A stretch of DNA of 41,521 nucleotides from positions 1 to 41,521 of the forward strand of contig JAQBNI010000119.1 in assembly GCA_028288625.1 (NCBI GenBank). Direction: 5' to 3'. Made by a program: the position numbers and the translations under genes. The notes under the pieces are model-generated. The model saw nothing but the letters and a program-made list of their open reading frames with translations. It searched no databases and was not told where the DNA came from. The stretch comes from Bacteroidota bacterium (GTDB lineage Bacteria; Bacteroidota; Bacteroidia; Chitinophagales; JADIYW01). The stretch's first letter is position 1, and every line of letters starts with the position of its first letter. Positions 32,036-39,507 of this stretch are shown here, piece by piece.

Positions 32036-32234
32036 ACTGCTGTCATCCCGCTCCACCACTACTGTCATCCCGAACCACCGGGAGCAATAGTACAACATTG
32101 TATAAAAGATATTCGGCGAGGGATCTTGCCCTTTACAGAAGACATTCGGTTGAATACAATTGCAAAATTTTACACCACACTATTAGCAGTATGCTTAATG
32201 TCATGAGATCCCCGCTTTCGCGAGGATGACGGCG
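32036..32234. repeat. Dispersed palindromic repeat cluster (GTCATCC / GGATGAC)
   Basis: Two TGTCATCCCG words (about 32041 and 32067) on the left face CATGAGATCCCCGCTTTCGCG and AGGATGACGG (32203-32232) on the right. It is the same family as the 15624-15723 element. No gene lies in this spacer. Confidence 0.6.
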
Positions 32235-32241
32235 CTATTAC

Positions 32242-32889
32242 TTAACTCTTCCACATATACGCCAGTGAAACGCCGAATGATTTCCATTTTGGATTGGGCT
32301 GACCGGACTCTACTGTTTTATATTGTTTGATCATGCCGATATGGTAATTGAATGCAAGATCTATCATACCATGTTTTCCAATATACATCGCACCGCCGCC
32401 TGTAGCGATACCGGCGTCAAACCGCTTATTGGGGAGGTTCGCAAAATAAAGTCGCGTGGTTTGTTTTTTTCCGTCCACCGGTTTTTCGATATCCTTCACA
32501 CCGATGTCAACAGTAGCATATCCGCCGCCGGTTGCATAAATGAAAAAATGTTCCCTTCCGTAACCCACCTTAAAAACCATCGGTACTTCCGCCTGCATAT
32601 ATCTTCTTATACGATAACTTGCACCGTCATTATATTTCAATCCCTTCATCGAGAAATTTACTTCGGGCGCAAACGCGATATAATTATTGATCCTCTTAAG
32701 AATCGTTATTCCAGCCTCGGGACCGAGATATAATTTTTTATTGGCGTTGAAAGCATCCGTTGCAGCGGCATCTCCACCCGACGGTTTCAGCGTCGAAAAT
32801 GTTCCCTGTAATTTAAATCCGACATACGGACCTTCAGCATGCGCACTACACAGGAATAGTGCAAAAAATATTGCGAATAAACTTCTCAT
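32242..32889 (-). CDS. Outer-membrane beta-barrel (porin-family/PorT-like) protein
   Basis: The 215-residue protein has a signal peptide (MRSLFAIFFALFLCSAHA) followed by alternating amphipathic strands with frequent Gly and aromatic residues: YVGFKLQGTFSTL, LGPEAGITIL, YIAFAPEVNFSMKGLKY, QAEVPMVFKVGYG, FFIYATGGGYATVDIG, MIDLAFNYHIGM and FGVSLAYMW at the end. The pattern fits the eight-stranded outer-membrane beta-barrel domain families common in Bacteroidota. It is expected in the outer membrane. No partner gene is evident and the substrate is unknown. Confidence 0.75.
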   Translation of the reverse strand: MRSLFAIFFALFLCSAHAEGPYVGFKLQGTFSTLKPSGGDAAATDAFNANKKLYLGPEAGITILKRINNYIAFAPEVNFSMKGLKYNDGASYRIRRYMQAEVPMVFKVGYGREHFFIYATGGGYATVDIGVKDIEKPVDGKKQTTRLYFANLPNKRFDAGIATGGGAMYIGKHGMIDLAFNYHIGMIKQYKTVESGQPNPKWKSFGVSLAYMWKS

Positions 32890-33056
32890 AAATTAAAATT
32901 ATTGTGCGTTACTACAACGAAATTAAGCAGGATATAGTGCCTGTATTAATGCATTTTATCCACGGATATTTAAAACTTAAGAGTATTTAAGAATTGTATA
33001 ATTAAAATTGATATAAGACAAGCGGATCTATTGATAAATGGTAAGTTTTCCTCCAT

Positions 33057-33145
33057 GTCATTTCGAGGTGCGTCATGCAATTGTTGAATTTTGTAATAAG
33101 AATACGCTCCGAGAAACCTCGCCTTCTTATGAAAATGCACACCGT
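33057..33145. repeat. Dispersed repeat copy left of the GIY-YIG gene
   Basis: TGTCATTTCGAGGTGCG (from 33058) and GAGAAACCTCGCCTTCTTAT (from 33111) followed by ACCGTTGAAATG match parts of the 33544-33708 element (TGTCATTTCGA, GAGAAACCTCGC, ACCGTTGAAA). Confidence 0.7.
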
Positions 33146-33163
33146 TGAAATGAAATTGTGGTT

Positions 33164-33457
33164 TTATTCATTCGGTACATTGATCGTGTTCCAATCAGGA
33201 TTTATCGTTTTTATTAAATTTTCTTTTTTCTCCCTTCTCCATTTTTTTAATTGCTTTTCTCTATCAATGGCATGCATGACGTCATTGAATTCTTCATAGT
33301 AGATAAGGTTGTAACAAAAATAAGATCCGGTGAATGTTTTTTTATTGCCGCGGTTTTCTCTATGCTCCGACATTCTCCTTGCAAGGTTATTCGACATGCC
33401 AATATATAAGACTGTTTTATTAGGATTAGTCGAGATATAAACAAAGTATTTTTTCAT
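33164..33457 (-). CDS. Small GIY-YIG (UPF0213/URI-type) nuclease-domain protein
   Basis: The 97-residue single-domain protein matches the GIY-YIG superfamily. The first strand is KKYFVYISTN (the VYI in place of GIY), then V-L-Y-I-G-M-S-N-N-L-A-R-R-M-S-E-H-R, with the YIG-type Y-I-G, the catalytic Arg in the helix, and E-H-R. Y-Y-E-E-F-N-D-V and the basic helix R-E-K-Q-L-K-K-W-R-R-E-K-K follow. Such stand-alone proteins are numerous in Bacteroidota; their cellular role is unclear. It is bracketed by two copies of the TGTCATTTCGA-type repeat, so gene and repeats may form or share a mobile unit. Confidence 0.88.
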   Translation of the reverse strand: MKKYFVYISTNPNKTVLYIGMSNNLARRMSEHRENRGNKKTFTGSYFCYNLIYYEEFNDVMHAIDREKQLKKWRREKKENLIKTINPDWNTINVPNE

Positions 33458-33543
33458 CTATCATTGAGAGACATTAATGATTGCAATTCCATAAAATCAA
33501 AATTAATTTTTTAATTTATTGTACTGTTTGAAGCACCACAAAC

Positions 33544-33708
33544 TGTCATTTCGACACAGCACAGTAATCTTGCAAATTAAGTATTTTGATTCTGAGAGGA
33601 GAAACCTCGCTTTTTTATAAAAATACGTACCGTTGAAAAAAGGCAAGGTTTCTCCTTGCCACATTATTTTTCTCAATGCAGCATTTTCATGGCTGTGTCG
33701 AAATGACA
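33544..33708. repeat. 165-bp MITE-like element with perfect 17-bp terminal inverted repeats
   Basis: The terminal 17 bases TGTCATTTCGACACAGC (33544-33560) and GCTGTGTCGAAATGACA (33692-33708) are perfect inverted repeats. An inner pair, GGAGAAACCTCGC and GCAAGGTTTCTCC, is nearly so. Flanking ACCAC/GTGGT also pair. There is no open frame inside. The 33458-33817 spacer holds nothing else recognisable. Confidence 0.85.
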
Positions 33709-33817
33709 GGAGTGGTATTAATGATAATTGGTGGTATAGAATAAAATCATAACTTTATTAGCGAATGTTTATACACAGAATACAATATTATTTATAGCTT
33801 TCTTTCTAAAAAATACC

Positions 33818-35272
33818 ATGTCAGAAAAAATACCTCATTACGATGTGATCGTGGTTGGCGCGGGGCTCTCCGGCATTGGCGCCGCATATCACCTGCAGGC
33901 AAAATGCCCGGATAAAAAAATTACCGTTCTCGAAGCGCGCTCGTCCATTGGCGGCACGTGGGATTTATTCAGGTATCCCGGCATCCGATCCGATTCGGAT
34001 ATGTATACACTCGGTTTCTCTTTCAACCCATGGAAGGAACCGGAAGCCATCGCAGACGGTCCTGCAATTCTCAACTATATAAAAGACACCGCTGCAAAAT
34101 TCGGCATCGACAAAAAAATTAAGTTCAATCACAAAGTAGCAGATGCATCCTGGTCGGACAGTGAAAAAATGTGGACGCTGAAAATAGCGAAGCATGAAGA
34201 CGTGCAGCACGAAGTTTTAAAATGCAATTTCATCTTTATGTGCAGCGGTTATTATGATTATGAGAATGGATACGCACCCGAGTTCAAGGGTAGTGAATCG
34301 TTCAACGGAAAAATTATTCATCCGCAGAAATGGGATACTTCTACCAACTACGAAAATAAAAAAGTAATCATCATCGGCAGCGGCGCCACCGCCGTTACCC
34401 TCGTTCCTGAAATGGCAAAGAAGGCGAAAAAGGTCACCATGCTGCAGCGCTCTCCTTCGTATGTGATCAGCATACCGGGAGAAGATCCGGTAGCGCCGCT
34501 TGTCAAAAAATTCCTTCCTCCTAAAGCAAGTTATGATGTGATCCGGTGGAAGAACATCCTGCTCGCGCTGGGTTTTTACAATGCTTCCCGCAAGTGGCCG
34601 AATGCCATTAAGCGATTTATCATGACGGGTGTTCAAAAGGAATTGGGCAGCGACTACGATATGAAACATTTCAACCCGTCGTACAAGCCGTGGGATCAGC
34701 GTTTGTGCGTCGTGCCGGATGCGAATCTTTTTAAATCCATAAAAAGCGGCAAGGCGGAGGTCGTGACGGATACGATTAAAAATTTTACACCCGGCGGCAT
34801 CCTGCTTAATTCCGGACGCGAGCTTGAAGCCGACATTATTGTAACGGCTACCGGTTTGCGCATGCAATTGCTCGGCGGTATGACGATACACATCAACGGC
34901 AAGCCGGTAGAAGTGAGCAAGGTGCATGTGTACCGCGGAGTGATGCTGAGCGATGTTCCGAATTTTGCGATTGCCGTCGGTTACACCAACGCGTCGTGGA
35001 CACTGAAGTGCGACCTCAACTGCCATTTCGTTACAAAGCTGCTGAACTATATGGATCAGAAAAAATATACGGTTTGCATTCCGCGCTTTGACAGTTCTGT
35101 ATATCAGTCTGGACCATTACTGGATTTTAATTCCGGCTATGTAAACCGCGCGGTGGATCACCTTCCGAAACAAGGTTCCGAAGCGCCGTGGAAAGTGCAT
35201 CAAAATTATTTACGCGATACGTTATCACTTAAAATGTCAGGAATGAATGATAAGGTTTTGGAGTACAAATAA
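33818..35272 (+). CDS. Flavin-containing / Baeyer-Villiger-type monooxygenase (EthA-like)
   Basis: The 484-residue enzyme has two Rossmann motifs, G-A-G-L-S-G (14-19, FAD) and G-S-G-A-T-A (187-192, NADPH). Between them is the fingerprint F-N-G-K-I-I-H168-P-Q-K-W172-D, which fits the FxGxxxHxxxW(P/D) signature of type I Baeyer-Villiger and related FMO enzymes. I-G-G-T-W-D-L-F-R-Y-P-G-I-R-S-D-S-D-M-Y-T-L-G-F is also characteristic, and overall it resembles mycobacterial EthA. Expected reaction: NADPH- and O2-dependent oxygenation of a ketone, sulfide or amine, in the cytoplasm. The native substrate cannot be deduced. It is monocistronic; the downstream gene is separated by a dispersed repeat. 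Confidence 0.88.
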   Translation: MSEKIPHYDVIVVGAGLSGIGAAYHLQAKCPDKKITVLEARSSIGGTWDLFRYPGIRSDSDMYTLGFSFNPWKEPEAIADGPAILNYIKDTAAKFGIDKKIKFNHKVADASWSDSEKMWTLKIAKHEDVQHEVLKCNFIFMCSGYYDYENGYAPEFKGSESFNGKIIHPQKWDTSTNYENKKVIIIGSGATAVTLVPEMAKKAKKVTMLQRSPSYVISIPGEDPVAPLVKKFLPPKASYDVIRWKNILLALGFYNASRKWPNAIKRFIMTGVQKELGSDYDMKHFNPSYKPWDQRLCVVPDANLFKSIKSGKAEVVTDTIKNFTPGGILLNSGRELEADIIVTATGLRMQLLGGMTIHINGKPVEVSKVHVYRGVMLSDVPNFAIAVGYTNASWTLKCDLNCHFVTKLLNYMDQKKYTVCIPRFDSSVYQSGPLLDFNSGYVNRAVDHLPKQGSEAPWKVHQNYLRDTLSLKMSGMNDKVLEYK

Positions 35273-35331
35273 AATAATTTTTAAAACGGCGAGCTAGCGT
35301 TGCTACGGCGTAGACGCATCGTTTTGCCTTG

Positions 35332-35404
35332 TCTTTTTGGTTACTTTTTTTGACTAAGAAAAAAAGTGACAAATGATCTTTTAGATAATAAGGTTGAATT
35401 GAGT
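35332..35404. repeat. Dispersed repeat shared with the dihydropyrimidinase leader
   Basis: TTTTTGGTTACTTTTT, AAAAAGTGACAAATGATC and TTTTAGATAATAAGGTTGAA match the block at about 21063-21128. The T-rich and A-rich halves form a hairpin. Here it supplies a GTG start and about 11 codons to the predicted TsaC frame. Confidence 0.7.
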
Positions 35405-35962
35405 ATCAATAACGACATACAAGAAACAGTTTCCCATTTACAAAAAGGAAATATCATCCTCTATCCCACTGATACGATCTGGGGACTCGGTTGCGATGCA
35501 ACAAACGAAGATGCTATTGAAAAAATATTTTCGATCAAGCAGCGCTCAAAAGAAAAGAATTTAATTGTGCTGATGGATTCTGTTGAAATGCTTCGCCGGT
35601 ATGTAGATATAAATAAAGATATTGAAAACCAGGTTTCATCATTAGAAGTACCGACAACAGTAATATATGATGATCCGAAAGATCTGCCGCGAAAAATTAT
35701 CAGCGATGTCAATACAATGGCGATCAGGATCACGAAACATGAATTTTGTAAACAATTAATTGCTGCATTCGGAAAACCACTGATCAGTACTTCTGCAAAT
35801 ATTTCCGGTGAAGCACATCCAATCTATTTTGAAGATATTTCTGAAGAGATAAAAAATAAAGTTGATTTTATTGTTCCGAAGGAATACGATACTTCCGCTT
35901 ACAAACAGCCTTCCCGTTTAATAAAAATTTTACCGGATAATACGATAGATTTTTTGCGATGA
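35366..35962 (+). CDS. tsaC: L-threonylcarbamoyladenylate synthase (YrdC/Sua5 family)
   Basis: The protein has the YrdC fold signature: K-G-N-I-I-L-Y-P-T-D-T-I-W-G-L-G-C-D-A-T (ATP/threonine site), K-Q-R-S-K-E-K-N-L (the KxR basic motif) and P-L-I-S-T-S-A-N-I-S-G. At up to 198 residues it is the short TsaC form without the Sua5 C-terminal domain. It makes threonylcarbamoyl-AMP from threonine, bicarbonate and ATP, the first step of t6A formation at tRNA position 37. The GTG at 35366 lies in a dispersed repeat; TTG at 35399, preceded by AAGG, is a more natural start and matches usual N-termini. With CCA transferase and MiaA it makes a tRNA-maturation neighbourhood. Confidence 0.88.
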   Translation: MTNDLLDNKVELSINNDIQETVSHLQKGNIILYPTDTIWGLGCDATNEDAIEKIFSIKQRSKEKNLIVLMDSVEMLRRYVDINKDIENQVSSLEVPTTVIYDDPKDLPRKIISDVNTMAIRITKHEFCKQLIAAFGKPLISTSANISGEAHPIYFEDISEEIKNKVDFIVPKEYDTSAYKQPSRLIKILPDNTIDFLR

Positions 35963-35989
35963 TCTCAATTCCCCGTAACACAATTACAA

Positions 35990-36110
35990 TTCTTGTCGGG
36001 ATTATTACGTCACTGCGTTCCTCATAATGACGGCGCTCATAACGGATCGCAATGAGAGCGCGTCATTTCGATCCGCCTTCGGCGGAGAGAAATCCCGAAT
36101 AGTTTCGCAC
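35990..36110. repeat. Dispersed repeat fragments before the CCA transferase gene
   Basis: Words of the dispersed family occur here: GTCACTGCGTTCCTCATAAT followed by GACGGCGC (36010-36038), and GCGTCATTTCGATCCGCC with TTCGGCGGAGAGAAATCCC (36059-36096). TCCGCC/GGCGGA form a small hairpin. Confidence 0.6.
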
Positions 36111-36144
36111 TTGCATTTCATTTATAACTTACGACTTCTTCCCT

Positions 36145-36152
36145 TATCTTTG
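36145..36152 (+). promoter_or_regulatory. Bacteroidota -7 box almost on top of the CCA transferase start
   Basis: TATCTTTG is an exact TAnnTTTG match and ends five bases before the ATG at 36158. A start of transcription at the usual distance would fall at or next to the ATG, giving a leaderless or near-leaderless message. Confidence 0.55.
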
Positions 36153-36157
36153 CACCA

Positions 36158-37603
36158 ATGCCTTTAAAACTGACCAATAGAGAAAAAGAACTGCTGCAGG
36201 TAGTAGCGGAAAGTGCCGACGAACTGAAGGTAAACGCTTATGCAGTCGGTGGTTTCGTTCGTGATAAAATTTTAAAACGGGACAGCAAGGATATTGATAT
36301 TGTATGTGTCGGAAGCGGGATAGAACTCGCTAAAACAGTAGCACATAAAATCTCAAATGATAAAACACTAAACGGCGCACGAAAACCTTTCGTCAGTTAT
36401 TTTAAAAATTTCGGAACCGCACAGATCAAACTGGAAGATTTGGATCTTGAGTTTGTAGGTGCGAGAAAAGAATCCTATCGAAGAGACAGCAGGAAACCGA
36501 TCGTTGAAGATGGTACCCTGGAAAACGACCAGGACCGAAGAGATTTTACGATCAATGCGCTGGCAGTTCATCTTTCTAAAAATGAATTTACGGAGATCAT
36601 CGATTCTTTTAATGGATTGGAAGATCTGAAAAACGGCATCATTCGTACACCGTTGGATCCTGCGATAACATTTGACGATGATCCGCTGAGAATGCTGCGT
36701 GCCATCCGTTTTGCTTCGCAATTGGGATTCAAGATCGAAGAAAAAACATACCATGCAATCGAGCCCTTGGCACCAAGGTTAAAAATTATTTCGCAGGAAA
36801 GAGTCATTGATGAGCTGAATAAAATTATTTTATCAAAGAAACCTTCCGTCGGATTTAAATTATTATTCGATACAAAATTATTGCACCAGTTTTTTCCGGA
36901 GATGGTGCGACTGCAAGGTGTTTCTGTCCAGGATAATTACGGTCATAAGGATAATTTTTATCATACGCTGAAAGTACTCGATAATTTATCTGAGCACACA
37001 GACGACTTGTATTTGCGTTGGGCTGCTATACTCCACGACATTGCAAAACCGAATACACAGCGCCTGGAAGAAGGTCACGGATGGACATTTCACGGGCATG
37101 AAGTGGTAGGCGCAAAGATGGTTCCGAAAATATTCAACCGGTTGAAATTACCGCTGGACGACCGAATGAAGTTTGTACAGAAATTAGTCATGCTGCATTT
37201 GCGTCCCATCTCTCTAACAAAAGAAAATATTACGGATTCCGCGATCAGAAGAATTTTATTTGATGCAGGGGACGACCTGGAAAGCCTGTTAATGCTCTGC
37301 GAGGCAGACATTACTTCAAAAAATGAAGAGAAAGTAAAAAGATACAAAGCCAATTTAAAACTCGTTAAGCAAAAGATAAAAGAAGTAGAAGAGCGGGATC
37401 ATATCCGCAACTGGCAGCCACCGATCGATGGTGAGATCATTATGAAAACATTTCATATTAAGCCTTGCAAAGAAGTAGGCAAAATAAAGAACGCGATCAA
37501 GGATGCTATCCTCGACGGAGAAATAAAAAACGACCATGATGAAGCGTATACTCTTATGCTGAAGCTGGGGAAAGAAATGGGGTTAAGAAATGTTGAATTA
37601 TAA
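36158..37603 (+). CDS. CCA tRNA nucleotidyltransferase / poly(A) polymerase family with HD domain
   Basis: The 481-residue class II nucleotidyltransferase shows G-G-F-V-R-D (32-37), the catalytic K-D-I-D-I-V (44-49), the R-R-D-F-T-I-N-A-L-A motif and D-D-D-P-L-R-M-L-R-A-I-R-F-A for nucleotide selection. A C-terminal HD hydrolase domain follows (H-T-L-K-V-L, L-H-D-I-A-K, F-H-G-H-E). Expected job: adding or repairing the 3' CCA of tRNA, with possible phosphatase or phosphodiesterase activity of the HD part. The last codons (R-N-V-E-L) lie in the left arm of a heptad inverted repeat shared with miaA. A poly(A) polymerase role is less likely in this phylum. Confidence 0.9.
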   Translation: MPLKLTNREKELLQVVAESADELKVNAYAVGGFVRDKILKRDSKDIDIVCVGSGIELAKTVAHKISNDKTLNGARKPFVSYFKNFGTAQIKLEDLDLEFVGARKESYRRDSRKPIVEDGTLENDQDRRDFTINALAVHLSKNEFTEIIDSFNGLEDLKNGIIRTPLDPAITFDDDPLRMLRAIRFASQLGFKIEEKTYHAIEPLAPRLKIISQERVIDELNKIILSKKPSVGFKLLFDTKLLHQFFPEMVRLQGVSVQDNYGHKDNFYHTLKVLDNLSEHTDDLYLRWAAILHDIAKPNTQRLEEGHGWTFHGHEVVGAKMVPKIFNRLKLPLDDRMKFVQKLVMLHLRPISLTKENITDSAIRRILFDAGDDLESLLMLCEADITSKNEEKVKRYKANLKLVKQKIKEVEERDHIRNWQPPIDGEIIMKTFHIKPCKEVGKIKNAIKDAILDGEIKNDHDEAYTLMLKLGKEMGLRNVEL

Positions 37604-37674
37604 ATGTTGAATTTTAAATTATATCGATGGACTCCCGGCATTCAATATTCAACATTCAACATTCAAAATTTCTT
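37585..37674. repeat. Heptad inverted repeat whose arms are coding (CCA transferase end, MiaA start)
   Basis: Arm 37585-37620 and arm 37639-37674 are complementary at about 29 of 36 positions, in 7-base units (ATGTTGA, ATTATAA / ATTCAAT, ATTCAAC), with an 18-base loop. The left arm contains the last codons and stop of the CCA transferase; the right arm encodes S-I-F-N-I-Q-H-S-K-F-L of MiaA. Confidence 0.85.
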
Positions 37675-38565
37675 ATCATCATTGCCGGACCCACGGCTGT
37701 TGGAAAGACTCACATCGCCATTGAAGTAGCGAAACATTTTCAAGCAGAAATTATTTCCGCGGATTCGCGACAACTATTTAAAGAACTGGATATCGGTGTT
37801 GCGCGCCCGGGCGAAGAGGAATTGAAAGAAATAAAACATCATTTCATAGCTAATAAAAGCATTCACGAATATGTTTCTGCCGGAGAATATGAAAGGGAAG
37901 TAATTGATTTACTGGATAAATTATTTAAAGAGCAAAATGTAGTTGTGATGTGCGGTGGAACAGGATTCTATATTGATGCGGTGTGTAACGGCTTTGATGA
38001 AATTCCGGATGTAGATGAAAAGATCCGGGAAGAGTTGAATGCAACTTTTCGCAATGAAGGTATTGGCGTTTTACAGGAAAAACTAAAACAACTCGATACC
38101 GATACCTATAACAATATGGATATTCAAAATTCACAGCGTGTGATCCGCGCATTGGAAGTTTGCATAGGAACGGGGAAGCCACTTTCATTTTTCAAACAAA
38201 AAAGAAAATTGGATCGTTCTTTCATTCCTATAAAAATTTGTTTGAATACCGACCGGGAGAAACTGTATCAAAACATAGACCAGCGTGTTGATACAATGAT
38301 AAAAAATGGTTTGACAGAAGAAGCAAGATCAGTTTATCCCTTCAAAGAAAATAATGCATTGCAAACTGTGGGATATAAAGAATTATTCGATCACTTTGAA
38401 AATAAAATAACTTTGGAGGAAGCGATCAGCAAAATAAAACAAAATACGCGAAACTATGCAAAGCGCCAGATCTCGTGGTTTAAAAGAGATAAGGATTACA
38501 AATGGTTTGATTCGAATGATTGCTCTCTAATTATAAAATACATTGATGAATTTATTAAGCAATGA
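37627..38565 (+). CDS. miaA: tRNA dimethylallyltransferase
   Basis: The 312-residue enzyme has the P-loop A-G-P-T-A-V-G-K-T (20-28), S-A-D-S-R-Q (substrate Asp), G-G-T-G-F-Y-I-D-A, S-Q-R-V-I-R-A-L-E-V, T-V-G-Y-K-E and T-R-N-Y-A-K-R-Q-I-S-W-F-K-R, all MiaA hallmarks. It adds the dimethylallyl group to A37 of tRNAs reading UNN codons. The first ~15 residues (MDSRHSIFNIQHSKF) are unlike other MiaA N-termini and are encoded by the right arm of a heptad repeat; no other ATG precedes the P-loop strand, so the repeat appears to supply the start. The stop overlaps the next start by four bases. Confidence 0.93.
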   Translation: MDSRHSIFNIQHSKFLIIIAGPTAVGKTHIAIEVAKHFQAEIISADSRQLFKELDIGVARPGEEELKEIKHHFIANKSIHEYVSAGEYEREVIDLLDKLFKEQNVVVMCGGTGFYIDAVCNGFDEIPDVDEKIREELNATFRNEGIGVLQEKLKQLDTDTYNNMDIQNSQRVIRALEVCIGTGKPLSFFKQKRKLDRSFIPIKICLNTDREKLYQNIDQRVDTMIKNGLTEEARSVYPFKENNALQTVGYKELFDHFENKITLEEAISKIKQNTRNYAKRQISWFKRDKDYKWFDSNDCSLIIKYIDEFIKQ

Positions 38566-39068
38566 CGAGGATTGGAATAATATCAGATACACATGGTTAC
38601 TTAGACGAGCAGGTCTTTGAATATTTTAAAGATGTGGATATGATCTGGCATGGCGGAGATATCGGCACACCCGAAGTTACAGACAGACTGAAAAAATTTA
38701 AGCCATTGATAGCAGTACACGGAAATATCGATGGACATGAATTGCGCGCTGAATTTCCACAGGATCAGTTATTCAAAATTGAGGATTGTAAAATTCTCAT
38801 CACGCATATTGCAGGCGCTGTAGGCAAATATAATACGCATGTAAATGCATTAATCACGCGTGAAAAGCCTGATATTTTAGTTTGCGGTCACTCGCATATT
38901 GTAAAAGTAATGAAGGATCCGAAATACGGTTTTCTGCACATCAACCCGGGTGCTGCAGGTGTTTACGGCTTTCATAAAGTGAGAACAATAATCAGGTTTA
39001 GTATAGAAAATAATAAACCGCAAAAAATGGAATTGATCGAACTGAGTTTGAGAGGAAAGATCAGTTAA
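38562..39068 (+). CDS. YfcE/MJ0936-type metallophosphoesterase
   Basis: The 168-residue calcineurin-like phosphoesterase has the metal motifs I-S-D9-T-H11-G, W-H-G-G-D-I-G, V-H-G-N-I-D, I-T-H and C-G-H-S-H, giving the usual two-metal site. Length matches the YfcE/MJ0936 family, which shows phosphodiesterase activity in vitro with unknown physiological substrate. The start codon overlaps the miaA stop (ATGA), implying co-translation. Its 3' end overlaps the convergent lipoprotein gene by eight bases. Confidence 0.9.
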   Translation: MTRIGIISDTHGYLDEQVFEYFKDVDMIWHGGDIGTPEVTDRLKKFKPLIAVHGNIDGHELRAEFPQDQLFKIEDCKILITHIAGAVGKYNTHVNALITREKPDILVCGHSHIVKVMKDPKYGFLHINPGAAGVYGFHKVRTIIRFSIENNKPQKMELIELSLRGKIS

Positions 39069-39426
39069 CTACTTTGAGATAGATCCCTTTGGAAGGCGGG
39101 AAATCATACAACATACACACTGCACAATCGTTGCGCGCCTGCGCTGCCGTGATCACCCGGAAATAAAATTCATTTCCTGCAGTTAAGTTATCGGGGAATT
39201 CACATTTATTAATTACGTATGCAGCATGTTCTATCGTGTCGCTGCCTTTCACCCATGTATCGCCAAGAGAAAAAGAAGCCGCATCCAGGATCTGGATCGC
39301 AGTACTCGCGCAAGTGATCCTGATCACTTTTCCTTTTATTTTCGGACCTGCAGTGCCGCCGCCATTGGATAATGGTGTACATCCAAACAATAATACGGAT
39401 AGCATGATGAGCAATGCAATTTTCAT
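39061..39426 (-). CDS. Small putative lipoprotein
   Basis: The 121-residue protein begins with a lipoprotein signal (MKIALLIMLSVLLFGC, lipobox L-F-G-C16, then a Ser/Gly-rich tether). The rest has five more cysteines (C-A-S-T, K-C-E-F, D-C-A-V-C) and strand-rich segments such as K-G-K-V-I-R-I-T and E-F-Y-F-R-V-I. I do not recognise the family. It should be anchored in a membrane facing the periplasm or surface. Its stop lies inside the end of the convergent phosphoesterase gene. Confidence 0.75.
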   Translation of the reverse strand: MKIALLIMLSVLLFGCTPLSNGGGTAGPKIKGKVIRITCASTAIQILDAASFSLGDTWVKGSDTIEHAAYVINKCEFPDNLTAGNEFYFRVITAAQARNDCAVCMLYDFPPSKGIYLKVVN

Positions 39427-39507
39427 AAAGTAAAGTTATTAATTTTATGAATAAAAATCAATCTCATAATTAATGAGAATCTCCTTAACTTCATTTAAAA
39501 TAAGTAT

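Noticed and set aside
33057-36110. Insertion sequence with transposase
   Set aside because: Only short non-coding repeats are present; no transposase-like frame was found.
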